Shown here piece by piece: positions 39,060 through 49,037 of a stretch of DNA of 64,000 nucleotides (position 1 is the stretch's first letter; each line of letters starts with the position of its first letter). The notes below the pieces were generated by a model. The model was not told the origin of the DNA. It worked only from the letters and a program-made list of their open reading frames with translations, and searched no databases. The stretch comes from UBA6168 sp041392505 (GTDB taxonomy: Bacteria > Bacteroidota > Bacteroidia > Chitinophagales > Saprospiraceae). A program made the translations under genes and the position numbers. Location of the stretch: contig JAWKLX010000033.1 in the NCBI GenBank assembly GCA_041392505.1, forward strand, positions 1 through 64,000, given 5' to 3'.

Positions 39060-41764
39060 TCAATTCGCATAGTCTGATTCAAATAAATATTTCCCAGACC
39101 CTACTTCTACTTGTAAATATTGATTCCTTTCACCCAGAACGGTTATTGATTCTTGTTGACCAATAGGGGTTCCATTTTCAGTGACCGTATTTTTATTTGA
39201 TGTAGGTATAAAGATAGTTGCAGTAGTGTTGGCTGGAATTTCCACACTCAATGAAAGTTTACCATTTTTTAATTCCCATTTTGAAGCGACCTCCCCATAT
39301 ACCGTTTGTTGAGTGGCTGATATATGAGTGAACTTTCCGCCTATATGCGGATGAATATTTATTTTTTTATAGCCATAAAACCCTTCCGCCAAATCAATTC
39401 CTGCAACTACCCGGTACATCCAATCACCAACGGCACCATAAGCATAATGGTTAAAAGAATTCATAGTTGGATTTTGAAAAGTGCTGTCTGGTTTTATTCC
39501 ATCCCATCTTTCCCAGATGGTAGTTGCACCCATTTTGACCGGGTATAGCCAGGATGGATAGGATTCTTGCAGCAGTAATTCAAAAGCTAAATCTGTATAA
39601 CCAAAACGGCTGAGAACGTGGCATAGGAAGGGGGTCCCTAAAAAACCAGTCGATAAATGGGTGTTGTATTTTAAAATATTTTTAGCGAGCCGATCAGCAG
39701 CTTGTTGGCGAAGATTTTCCGGCAATAAATCAAACTGCAATGCCAATACATAAGAGGTTTGCGTATTGGAAATTGTGGATCCATTGGGCGTTATATATTC
39801 ATTTAAAAAGGCGGATTTAATTTTATTTAATAAATCAGAATAAAACTGAACATCTTCTTTTTTTCCAAGAATATTAGCCGCATTAATCAGGAGCTGGGTC
39901 GAGTGAGCGTAAAAACATTGAGCGATATAATATTTGTCGGTAATAGCTGATTTTCCGTCTCGGTCATCATTGACACTGTAAAACAACCAATCACCAAAAT
40001 GAAAGCCCGTATTCCATAAATAATTTTCACTGTTTGAACTCATGAACCCCACCCATTCTTTCATACTTTCATATTGATCTGCCAATATTTTTTTATCACC
40101 ATAAACCAAAAACATATTCCATGGAATGATCGTAGCGGCATCAGCCCAACCAGCAGAACCGCCGTGTTTTGGCCCCATTACATGCGGAATGACGTATGGA
40201 ACTTTGCCATCTTCCGATTGATCGGCAGCGAGGTCTTTGAGCCATTTCGCAAAAAAATTATGAACATCAAAATTAAAGGTAGCGGTCCGTGAAAAAGCCT
40301 GTGCATCACCCGTCCAGCCCATCCGTTCATCCCGCTGTGGGCAGTCGGTTGGCACATCCAGAAAATTTCCTCGTTGGCCCCATTCAATATTGTGTTGAAG
40401 TTGGTTGATGAGCGGGTTTGAAGAATGAAATTGACCTGCAGGGCGCATGTCAGAATATAATGCCACTGCGGTAAAATTTTCCACTTTTATTTCCCCGGGA
40501 AATTCATCAACCCGCACATACCTGAACCCTTGCCAAGAGAAATGTGGTTCAAAAAATTCTTCATCGTCACCCCTTAAAATATAAGTGTTTTGCTGTTTTG
40601 CCGCACGAAGATTTTCGAGGTAAAAATTCCCTTCTTTGTCCAAAACTTCGTTATGAGAAAGTACGATTCGGTCACCAGTTTTTCCTTTTGCTTTTACCAT
40701 GACCCACCCCACCAAATTTTGCCCAAAATCAATAACTGTTTCCCCTTTTGGGGTGATGATTATTTCTTTTGGTTGAAATGTTTCGTGTTTTTTAATTGGC
40801 TCATTATAAGTTGCCAACAGGTTGTCCATGGAATGATTGACGACTTTTACCGGATACCAGTTGGAGTCATCGAAGCCGACTTTATTCCAACCACGTTGTT
40901 CTTTTCTGGCATCAATGGTTTCCCCGTGATAAATTTCGGAATAGCGGATTGCGCCAGTCGAACATTTCCAACTACCATCTGATATAATCATTTCTTCCTT
41001 TCCATTTTCATATTGTATGTTCATTTGAAAAAGTAGGCCCACGTCTTTCCCATAAATATTTTTCTGCCGCTCCCAGGCAAGATTACCACGGTACCAGCCA
41101 TTTCCTAGCGTTACCCCAATTGCATTTTCTCCCTTATTTAATAAATCGGTCACATCAAATACTTGGTATTGCAGTCGTTTATTATAGCTCGTCCAGCCAG
41201 GGGTGAGATAGGCATCGCCAATTCGTTTGCCATTTATGGTGGCTTCATACAAGCCATGAGCAGTGACATAAACTGTTGCTCGTTTTATGTTTTTTCGGCA
41301 ATTAAATTCCTTTCTAAAAATAGGGGAGGGGCGTTCTATTTCTTCTTCAAATCCAGTGTTTCAATCCAATTTTGCTTTCCAGTCGCATGTTTGCAAAAAA
41401 GCAGTCTGAAAAAGCCGTTTCGCTCCAATTGGAGGCGTTTCTCGTGGTTGTCCCAAATTCGCACTTTCCAATTATATTTTATACCAGGAACCAATGGTTT
41501 GCCATCGTATTCTATAAATACAGATTGGTCCGAATTTACTTTTCCAGTTTGCCATATTTCTTTTGCTCCATCCATAATCTGCAATTCATAGGCAGTCTGT
41601 AAGGTGTTTCTGTTTTCACTGGATAATTGCCAACTAAACCGAGGTTGATTTAAATCCAAACCAATTGGGTTGACAAGGTTCTCCGTTAATAAATTATGCA
41701 CATGAGTTTGGGCAATTAGTGAAACGCTGCAAATTTGAAAGAAAAGAATTAGTAGGTTTTTCAT
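39060..41764 (-). CDS. Alpha-L-rhamnosidase, glycoside hydrolase family 78 (one frameshift)
   Basis: A secreted enzyme of about 900 residues that removes L-rhamnose from plant polysaccharides or glycosides. The N-terminus has a signal peptide (M-K-N-L-L-I-L-F-F..L-I-A-Q) and the Bac_rhamnosid_N domain pattern L-D-L-N-Q-P-R-F-S-W-Q-L. The catalytic (alpha/alpha)6 domain has D-C-P-Q-R-D-E-R-M-G-W-T-G-D-A-Q with the proposed acid residue and later T-I-W-E-R-W-D-G. The C-terminal beta domain ends at 39060. One base is off at about 41335-41340 (K-K-K-stop versus E-I-E-R-P-S-P-I-F-R-K-E-F); otherwise it is intact. No rhamnose pathway or SusCD pair is adjacent. Confidence 0.9.
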
Positions 41765-42108
41765 TTTTTATTATTTGAAAATATAAAAGACAATTTTAAT
41801 AAAATATCGAAAACTTATGTAGCACAAACACCTAATTTGATAAAGAAACCGAATAGGAAATTGTAATTATGATGGCGTTTGATATGGCACTTCCAATTAT
41901 CAATTTTCAGAATGCAATACAGAAATTATTTTTCTTGGAAAGAAATCAGTCGTAAGTGCTTTTAAATTCGGAGGGGCGAGAAGAACGACAGCCTTACACG
42001 TTGTTCAAGAGTATTATCAAGAAAGGGCTCCCCTCTTGAGATTATTTGATTTGTAAAGGGCTTTGGAGGTTTCGGCTTTTTGGATAGATCGAAACCTCAA
42101 AATTTATT
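41765..42108. other. Gene-free spacer between GH78 and folC
   Basis: 344 A/T-rich bases between two minus-strand genes. A hairpin with arms 42066-42074 and 42090-42098 (G-A-G-G-T-T-T-C-G) lies just past the folC stop and may end folC transcription. A 28-codon frame at about 41868 was not judged real. Confidence 0.45.
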
Positions 42109-43434
42109 TTATAATACTTCGGCAACCGTAAAAATGCTGCCACCGACAAAAATCAAATCTTTTTTATTTGCACTTTTTTTAGCTGCCGCCAATGCTTTTT
42201 TAACTGAGGAATATGATTTACCAAATAAATTAAATTGAGCTGCTTTTTGCCTTAATTCCGTAGCATCCAAACCTCTTGGTATATTTGCTTTCGCAAAATA
42301 ATATGTTGCGTTTATTGGTAGCAACGAGAAAGTTTTATTGTGTGATTTATCCGAAACAACTCCAATTATAAAATGCAGGTGATCAAATTTCAGTTCATTT
42401 AATGCATTAATTGCTTGTTGAATACCGTCTTCATTGTGGGCACTGTCAACAATAATTAAAGGGTCGGTACTGATGATATCCCAACGCCCAATAAAACTGC
42501 TTAATTTTTTTAAATTAGATAATCCATATCTAATTGAATCATTAAAATTGGGAAACCATTCAGGGTGCATGCTTTTAAAAATTAATAATGAATAAATGGA
42601 CGTAATTATATTTTTTTGTTGGTACCGACCCTGATGTTGCAATTGTAATTCTTTAAAAAGGGTTTTGTCGTTTTCCATTATTCTATAAATAGAATAATCT
42701 TTTTCTTTTTTTATTAAATCTGCATTTAATACTTGATCCGCAAAATAAATTGGAGCATTTTCTTTTTTCGCTTTTTCAATAAAAACTGGAGCGGTTTCAG
42801 GATGGCTTTCCCCAATAATTACAGGGGTATTAGGCTTAATGATGCCGGCCTTTTCAGCCGCAATTAAAGGAAGTGTGTCTCCTAAAATATCAACATGGTC
42901 GAATCCGATATTCGTAATGACACTCATCATCGGAGTAACAATATTGGTGGAATCCAACCTGCCTCCGAGACCAGTTTCAATAATTGCCATATCCACTTTT
43001 TCATTGGCAAAAAACTCAAAGGCGAGGGCTGCCGTCCATTCGAAGAAAGAAGGTTTTATTTCTTCAAATATTGTTTTGTGTTGGCTTACAAAATCAACGA
43101 CATATTTTTTCGGAATTAACTGTCCATCAATTTTTATACGCTCCCTAAAATCTTTATAGTGAGGGGAGGTATAAAGCCCGGTTTTATAACCAGCGGCTGT
43201 AAAAACAGCAGCCAAAAAATGGGCGACGGAACCCTTGCCATTTGTGCCCGCTATATGAATACAATTAAATTGTCGGTGGGGGTTGCCCAAAGCTTGGCAG
43301 GCCCGAATAATATTCCCCAAATCTTTTTTAAAGGCTTGAGGGCCGACCCTTTGAAACATGGGTAGTTGGGAAAAAAGATAGTCTAAAGTGGATTGGTAGT
43401 GAGTCTTGCGGATGGGAATAAATATTATTGCCAA
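42109..43434 (-). CDS. folC: Folylpolyglutamate synthase/dihydrofolate synthase
   Basis: A 441-residue Mur-ligase-fold enzyme adding glutamates to folate. The ATP loop is G-T-N-G-K-G-S-V-A-H near residue 63, followed by L-Y-T-S-P-H near 88, E-T-G-L-G-G-R-L-D-S-T-N near 145 and H-Q-G-R-Y-Q-x-N near 270. The start is a TTG at 43434 with no ATG before the conserved L-D-Y-L-F-S-Q-L-P-M-F-Q-R, so a non-ATG or a short loss at the N-terminus is likely. Alone, next to a small secreted protein. Confidence 0.92.
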   Translation of the reverse strand: MAIIFIPIRKTHYQSTLDYLFSQLPMFQRVGPQAFKKDLGNIIRACQALGNPHRQFNCIHIAGTNGKGSVAHFLAAVFTAAGYKTGLYTSPHYKDFRERIKIDGQLIPKKYVVDFVSQHKTIFEEIKPSFFEWTAALAFEFFANEKVDMAIIETGLGGRLDSTNIVTPMMSVITNIGFDHVDILGDTLPLIAAEKAGIIKPNTPVIIGESHPETAPVFIEKAKKENAPIYFADQVLNADLIKKEKDYSIYRIMENDKTLFKELQLQHQGRYQQKNIITSIYSLLIFKSMHPEWFPNFNDSIRYGLSNLKKLSSFIGRWDIISTDPLIIVDSAHNEDGIQQAINALNELKFDHLHFIIGVVSDKSHNKTFSLLPINATYYFAKANIPRGLDATELRQKAAQFNLFGKSYSSVKKALAAAKKSANKKDLIFVGGSIFTVAEVL

Positions 43435-43492
43435 AAAGGCAGGTCAAACGGATGGTCGGACCTATTATGTAGCCCGGCCATCCATTCAATTG

Positions 43493-43924
43493 TTATTGGG
43501 TTACAAAGTTTTTTTCCATCAGCTGGGCAAATTGCTGGAGCATTCTCACCTGGCTCATGGAAGCCTCATTTCCTTGCTTCATCTTGCCATAGTCATATTC
43601 TTTAACAGCAGAAAGAATTTCTTTTTGCTGCTTGAGTTCGTTCTGTTGTTCCCCCTTGGCAGGTGGCTCAGCCTCCAACAAATCAATCCTTTTTTGCATG
43701 GCGGCTACCAAATCTTCTTTCAAGTCGCTCATTGATGCTTGATCGCCTTCTTTGAAGGCCGTTTCAAATCGCCGCAATGTTTTTTGGTAATCGATAACCT
43801 CGCCGTTTCGCTGATTCATTAGGTCGGCAACTGGGGTCTGGCGTTTTGTGGAAGCCTCTTGCGCTGGAAGGTTAACAAACAAAGAAAAAGCGAAAACAAA
43901 TGACAAAATAATTTGACGTTTCAT
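43493..43924 (-). CDS. Small secreted helical protein of unknown function
   Basis: A 143-residue protein with a signal peptide (M-K-R-Q-I-I-L-S-F-V-F-A, cleavage near P-A-Q). The mature part is predicted helical and charged, rich in Lys, Glu and Gln, with E-G-D-Q-A-S-M-S-D-L-K-E-D-L and a C-terminal M-S-Q-V-R-M-L-Q-Q-F-A-Q. No known domain was recognised. It lies 58 bases upstream of folC on the same strand and may be its operon partner. Confidence 0.6.
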   Translation of the reverse strand: MKRQIILSFVFAFSLFVNLPAQEASTKRQTPVADLMNQRNGEVIDYQKTLRRFETAFKEGDQASMSDLKEDLVAAMQKRIDLLEAEPPAKGEQQNELKQQKEILSAVKEYDYGKMKQGNEASMSQVRMLQQFAQLMEKNFVTQ

Positions 43925-44093
43925 AAATATTGGATTTTTTTGATTTTCGGCTGTTCAAACGTGTGTTGTCATTTTTCTGAAAAACAAAAGTACAATGTGC
44001 TATACATTTTGGGATCAAAATTATTTGCAAAATCAAAACCTTGTGAAGATTTCTTGGTTCTTTGATTGATTCAGGACGGTTACGCAATCTAAA

Positions 44094-45200
44094 TTGATGT
44101 TTACAGAAAAGCAATTTCTTACTTCTATAACAGGCGTCGAATTAGACCACTTTCTCAACAAAGCTTGGTATCGGTTGGGCCAGCTCATTTTTACTTGTCA
44201 TTTTCTTTTTTTTAACGAAAGCCTTTTCTCGCCCATTTGGATCAGGCTTCCGCTGAAAAATTATCGATTCAGGAAAAGCTTGCGTAAGATTAAACGGCAA
44301 GTTGAAGAAAATTTTCGGGTTGAAATTAGGACGGGACAGATCGACCCATTCAAAGAGCAGCTCTTTCAAAAGTACCGCCAACACTTCAAAGGAAATTTAT
44401 CACCTACGCTCATAGAAAGCTTGCAGGACAATGGCTCCGTCAATATTTATAATACCATGAATATTGAAATTTTCCACGGAAAAAAATTGATCGCTTACAG
44501 CTTTTTTGACATTGGGGAAAAAAGTTTGGCCAGCATAAAGGGAGTGTATGATCCGGCTTATTCGAAGTATAGTCTTGGCATCTATACGATGATCCGGGAG
44601 ATTGAATACGGCCTCGATCACAATTTTGACTTTTATTATCCCGGATATGTTGTTCCGGGGTTTGATCGTTTTGACTATAAATTAAGAATTGGCAATAAGC
44701 AAGAATTAGAATTTTATTATCTTAAGACAAGGTCTTGGATTAATTATTCTCTTTTCACAAATGAACATATTCCTGTTGATGTTTTAACGAAAAAATTAAC
44801 AGAAATGGGTTGGGAAATGGCGGCCAATAACATTCAATGCCAATTAATGTATTATCCCGCTTATGATGCCAATATTTTTGGATACGAGAATGAACGGTTT
44901 TTAGAATCGCCTCTGTTTTTAAATATTTTTATCAATCATTTTCCGTCACCTAAATTCATTGTGTTTTATGATATTTGGAAGGAAAAATTTGTTTTTTGCA
45001 ATACAATTACAATCGAAGACTTGGGGTTTTATTTTGAATACTCCATGCAATATGACAGCGCAAGTGCCCGGCATTTTTTAGATTTTATTTCCAAAAAATC
45101 GAAAATAGTCGAAACCAACAATTTAAAAGAAATTGTTGCCATTGCAAAAAACGTTGATAATTTACTTAAAAAACCAAAAATCAGAAACGGTTTTTTTTAA
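44094..45200 (+). CDS. Arginyl/leucyl-tRNA-protein transferase-like protein
   Basis: A 368-residue protein whose central part matches the Ate1/Bpt C-terminal GNAT fold: F-Q-K-Y-R-Q-H-F-K near residue 100, S-I-K-G-V-Y-D-P-A-Y-S-K-Y-S-L-G-I-Y-T-M near 150, and Y-P-G-Y-V-V-P-G-F-D-R-F-D-Y-K-L near 183. This family adds Arg or Leu to N-terminal residues of proteins (N-degron). The Cys-rich N-terminal motif of canonical Bpt/Ate1 is missing; only one Cys occurs near residue 36. A 150-residue C-terminal extension has no match I recognise. The identity of the aminoacyl donor is therefore open. Confidence 0.7.
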   Translation: MMFTEKQFLTSITGVELDHFLNKAWYRLGQLIFTCHFLFFNESLFSPIWIRLPLKNYRFRKSLRKIKRQVEENFRVEIRTGQIDPFKEQLFQKYRQHFKGNLSPTLIESLQDNGSVNIYNTMNIEIFHGKKLIAYSFFDIGEKSLASIKGVYDPAYSKYSLGIYTMIREIEYGLDHNFDFYYPGYVVPGFDRFDYKLRIGNKQELEFYYLKTRSWINYSLFTNEHIPVDVLTKKLTEMGWEMAANNIQCQLMYYPAYDANIFGYENERFLESPLFLNIFINHFPSPKFIVFYDIWKEKFVFCNTITIEDLGFYFEYSMQYDSASARHFLDFISKKSKIVETNNLKEIVAIAKNVDNLLKKPKIRNGFF

Positions 45201-45277
45201 AGGAATTCCAACGCTGTCAAGTCGACATTTTTAATCTGAACTTTACTTTGCTCAATTAAAAAATAAATCTAAATAAA

Positions 45278-46039
45278 ATGATCATTTTATTATCGCCAGC
45301 CAAATCACTTGATTATTCGCCAAAAGAATACGGCTATTATTCGCAACCAAGGTTGTTGGAAAAAAGTGAAGAATTAGTAGGGAATTTAAAAAAGAAATCT
45401 TCCAAGAAATTGCAAGAACTGATGGGCGTCAGCAAAAATATTGCGGACCTGAACGTCGAAAGATTCAATTCTTTCTCTTTGCCTTTCAAAACAGACAATT
45501 CAAAACCAGCTATTTACGCATTTAATGGTGATGTGTACACAGGACTGCAAGCTGAAGATTTCGTTGGGGACGAAATAGATTTTGCCCAAAAACACATTCG
45601 GATTTTATCAGGCTTGTACGGTTTGCTAAAACCGCTGGATTTAATTCAACCCTATCGTTTGGAGATGGGGACGAGGCTGAAACATAAAAGAAAAAATAAC
45701 CTTTATGAATTTTGGGGCAAGACCATCACGGAATTAATCAATAATGATTTAGCGGAATCGGGAAGCAACGTGGTCGTTAATTTGGCCTCGAACGAATATT
45801 TCCATGCCGTTAAACCAGCAGAATTAAAAGGAGAAATATTAAATATTGATTTTAAAGAAAACAGGGACGGAGTTCTAAAAATAATTTCATTTAATGCAAA
45901 AAAAGCGAGGGGGAAAATGGCTCATTTAATTGTAAAAGAAAATATTACAAAGAAGGAGCAGTTGAAAGAATTAGTGGTTGATGGATATGTTTTTGATGAA
46001 AATAAATCAGACGATAATTATTATTGCTTTATTAAATAG
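45278..46039 (+). CDS. yaaA: Peroxide stress protein YaaA
   Basis: A 253-residue UPF0246/YaaA protein: M-I-I-L-L-S-P-A-K-S-L-D at the start, A-I-Y-A-F-N-G-D-V-Y-T-G-L near residue 75, I-L-S-G-L-Y-G-L-L-K-P-L-D near 110, L-A-S-N-E-Y near 170 and the C-terminal K-K-A-R-G-K-M-A. YaaA lowers free iron during peroxide stress by an unknown mechanism. A bidirectional terminator follows. Confidence 0.94.
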   Translation: MIILLSPAKSLDYSPKEYGYYSQPRLLEKSEELVGNLKKKSSKKLQELMGVSKNIADLNVERFNSFSLPFKTDNSKPAIYAFNGDVYTGLQAEDFVGDEIDFAQKHIRILSGLYGLLKPLDLIQPYRLEMGTRLKHKRKNNLYEFWGKTITELINNDLAESGSNVVVNLASNEYFHAVKPAELKGEILNIDFKENRDGVLKIISFNAKKARGKMAHLIVKENITKKEQLKELVVDGYVFDENKSDDNYYCFIK

Positions 46040-46060
46040 ATTTTTATCGAAAAATAAAAA

Positions 46061-46090
46061 AAAGGTCTGGGTTAATCCAGGCCCTTTTTT
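46061..46090. terminator. Bidirectional terminator between yaaA and korB
   Basis: Stem C-T-G-G/C-C-A-G extended by a G-T pair and G-G/C-C with one bulge, loop of 6, A-run on the left and T6 on the right; it separates convergent genes. Confidence 0.65.
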
Positions 46091-46103
46091 ATAAAAATTA
46101 AAA

Positions 46104-47160
46104 TCAACGCATACTTGCATTAATGGCTTCCAATTTACTCGATCCTGGGCAAAGGTCCTTCTCACGCAAACTATTTAAGGGCTTTTTCGGTGTGCCCATC
46201 AAATCATGTAATTCCTGAGAACTTGGGTCAATATAAATTAATCCAGTCAATATTTCACCGCTTGATTTTGCATCTAAAAGTCGGTTGACAGCAGAGTGTC
46301 GATCGGTCGGATCAAAATTAGGCGACAATTTTTTTAATAAAATTGTTGACCCATCATGTAGGGTAACTGATCTCGCTTCCCCTTCAGCATATTCCACCTC
46401 GATTTCTTTTTCTTCAGGTACAAAGTCAAGCATTGAAGTCGCTTCGATGTGTTCTCTCACGTAATCATAAGACTTCGTTGATCCAACATTATTGTTAAAA
46501 GTAACACACGGCGAAATGCAATCAATAAAAGCAAAACCCGGATGTGATAAGGCTGCTTTAATCAATGGTACTAACTGGGTTTTATCGCCTGAAAAGCTGC
46601 GAGCGACAAATGTTGCCCCCATCTCCATGGCCAATCCTACCAAATCTATGGCAGGGTAAGGTGTTGGAATCTTTCCCGCTTTACTAATCGATCCAAAATC
46701 GGCGGTTGCAGAATCTTGGCCTTTGGTGAGGCCATAGCAGCCGTTGTTCATGACGATATAAGTCATGTTCAAATTCCTGCGTACGGCATGAACAAATTGC
46801 CCCATACCGATCGAAGCGGTATCGCCATCACCAGAAACGCCTAAATACAACAAATCCCTATTCGCCATTTTTACTCCTGTGGTGACAGATGGCATGCGGC
46901 CATGCACAGAATTGAACCCAGGTGAATTTCCAGAAAATAAGTCGGTGTTTTGGAGGAACAACCGATGCCCGACACTTTGGCTATCTGATGCGGATAAACC
47001 GACAACTCATAACAGGCTTGGATAATAGCGCCGCTGATCGAATCGTGGCCACATCCTGCACATAGGGTAGAAATAGCCCCTTCATAATCAGCCTTTGTGA
47101 AGCCAACATTGTTTTTGGTACAACCTGCGGATGTCGGAATGATGGTTTTAAAAAAGTCAT
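46104..47160 (-). CDS. korB: 2-oxoacid (2-oxoglutarate):ferredoxin oxidoreductase subunit beta (frameshifted)
   Basis: The TPP-binding subunit. From the ATG at 47160 the protein reads C-A-G-C-G-H-D-S-I (cluster ligand region) and S-G-I-G-C-S-S, then P-G-F-N-S-V-H-G-R-M-P and the TPP motif S-G-D-G-D-T-A-S-I-G near residue 115, with N-N-G-C-Y-G-L-T-K-G-Q and P-C-V-T-F-N-N. The frame is restored by one T in the T6 run near 47150 and one A at about 46945. The C-terminal 60 residues include G-L-I-Y-I-D-P-S-S-Q-E-L-H-D-L. It pairs with korA 75 bases upstream on the same strand; the likely reaction is oxidative decarboxylation of 2-oxoglutarate with ferredoxin, in the TCA cycle or in reverse. Confidence 0.9.
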
Positions 47161-47165
47161 TTTAT

Positions 47166-47235
47166 AATGGTAAATGACGAATGGGAAGCGGTGAATGATG
47201 TATAAAATTTACCATTCACCATTTATCGTTCACCT
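47166..47235. repeat. Intergenic repeat of the ATGGTGAATGGT type (copy 3)
   Basis: Multiple short G-G-T-A-A-A-T-G/G-G-T-G-A-A-T-G units in inverted order filling the 75 bases between korA and korB. Confidence 0.5.
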
Positions 47236-49037
47236 TTAATTTACGGTTATACCTTTGGTGATTCCTTGCAATATTTTAGAAGCAGTGATGGCCATCCCGT
47301 CGTAATTCAGAACGGATATCAACTTGGTAGGATTGACCTCTAACTCGTTGATAAGCAGACTTCTGAACTGGGCATCCCGGTTTTGTTCGATTACAAAAAT
47401 CTCGTCGTGTGACTGGATGAAATCTTCAATTTCTTGATTGAAGGGAAATGACCGGACACGTACCGAATCCATGATGATGCCTTGTGCTTTGAGTCGATCC
47501 ATGGCTTCAAGGGCAGCGTAGGTTGTAGTCCTGAAAAATAGGATGCCCTGCGTTCCCCGATTTTCTTTTTGGTAAAATTCTGGGCTCAGGACATGGCTCT
47601 TTGCTGTTTCCCATTTTTTATTAATCCGGTCAACAACCCGCACATAAACTTGCCCATCTTCTGTGTACCTGGCATATTCATCACGGGAAGTACTCTATGA
47701 AAAAGAACCTTTCGTTGGATGAGTCCCCGGGATTGTCCGATAACAAACACCGTCCCCGTCTACATCGAGGCACCGGCCAAACTCTTTCGCCTCCAAGTCA
47801 TTGGCATCCATCACTTTTCCCAAATTGTAGCGGCGGGTATCGTCCCAATTCAGGGGAGGGGAGAGGTGGTTGTTCATGCCCAGGTCAAGGTCGGACATGA
47901 TGAAAATAGGGGTTTGAAAAAAGTCGGCCAAGATCAAATGCCTGAGCTGTCATTTCAAAACATTCTGCCGGAGTGCTTGGGAACAACATGACATGTTTTG
48001 TATCACCATGCGATGCGTAAGCCGTTGACAGAATATCCGATTGTTGGGTCTGGGTCGGCATCCCAGTGGAAGGGCCACCTCTTTTGGACATTGACTATAA
48101 CGGCAGGTATTTCTGCGAAATAGGCCAAGCCAATAAACTCACTCATCAGGGAAATGCCCGGGCCGCTGGTGGCGGTAAATGCCCGTGCGCCGTTCCATGT
48201 CGAACCAATGACCATCCCAATGGCAGCGAGTTCGTCTTCTGCTTGCAGGAAGGCGTATTTCTTTTCGCCCGTTTCTGGATCAATGCGAAATTTTTTGCAA
48301 TAGGTTTCAAATGCTTTGGCCACCGAGGTCGAGGGAGTGATCGGGTACCAAGCCATAACCGTTGCCCCGCCATAAACTGCTCCCAGACCAGTAGCGGCGT
48401 TGCCTTCCATTAAAATCTTGTCTCCAACTGCTTTTGACCGTTTAATTTGAAAATCGATGGGGCAGTCAAAATGTTGTTGTGCATAATTAAACCCGGTGTC
48501 AAGCGCCAAGAAATTTGGCGCTATCAATTTTTCTTTTTTGGCAAACTGTTCCCGGATCATGTTTTTCACCACCTCCATTTCCATGTCCAAAATAGCCACC
48601 AGCGCACCCACGTAAATGATGTTTTTAAACAACTGCTGCTGTCTTGGATCTTTGAAATTGTCCATGGATAATTGCATCATGGGCAGGCCGAGGTAGTGAA
48701 TGTCCTCCCGGATGTATTCGGCATGCAACTTCTTGGAGCTGTCGTACATCAAGTAACCACCAGCTTGGACAGAAGCAATGTCCTTTTTTAGCGTAGCAGG
48801 ATTCACGGCAACCATGATATCTATGCCGTCCCGCCGCCCTAAATAGCCCTCTTCACTGACCCGTACCTCAAACCACGTGGGTAATCCTTGAATATTCGAG
48901 GGGAAAATATTTTTGGGGGAAATCGGTACACCCATCCGAAAAACGGATTTGGCGAACATCTCATTGGCACTGGCCGAGCCCGTGCCGTTGACATTGGCGA
49001 AGCGGATCACCATGTCATTAACCTTCCTTTTTTTCAT
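47236..49037 (-). CDS. korA: 2-oxoacid:ferredoxin oxidoreductase, fused gamma-alpha subunit (frameshifted)
   Basis: About 600 residues. The N-terminal gamma domain starts V-I-R-F-A-N-V-N-G-T-G-S-A-S-A-N and the alpha domain has Y-P-I-T-P-S-T-S-V-A-K-A-F near residue 235, Q-A-E-D-E-L-A-A-I-G-M-V-I-G and T-S-G-P-G-I-S-L-M-S-E-F. Reading continues in other frames from about 48085 (N-V-Q-R-G-G-P-S-T-G-M-P), about 47925 and about 47690, to the stop at 47236; the C-terminal domain ends S-K-I-L-Q-G-I-T-K-G-I-T-V-N. The ATG at 49037 overlaps the stop of the upstream gene by ATGA, showing translational coupling. With KorB it forms the functional enzyme. Confidence 0.9.

Noticed and set aside
41868..41956. 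28-codon frame after GH78
   Set aside because: Too short and without any supporting signal.
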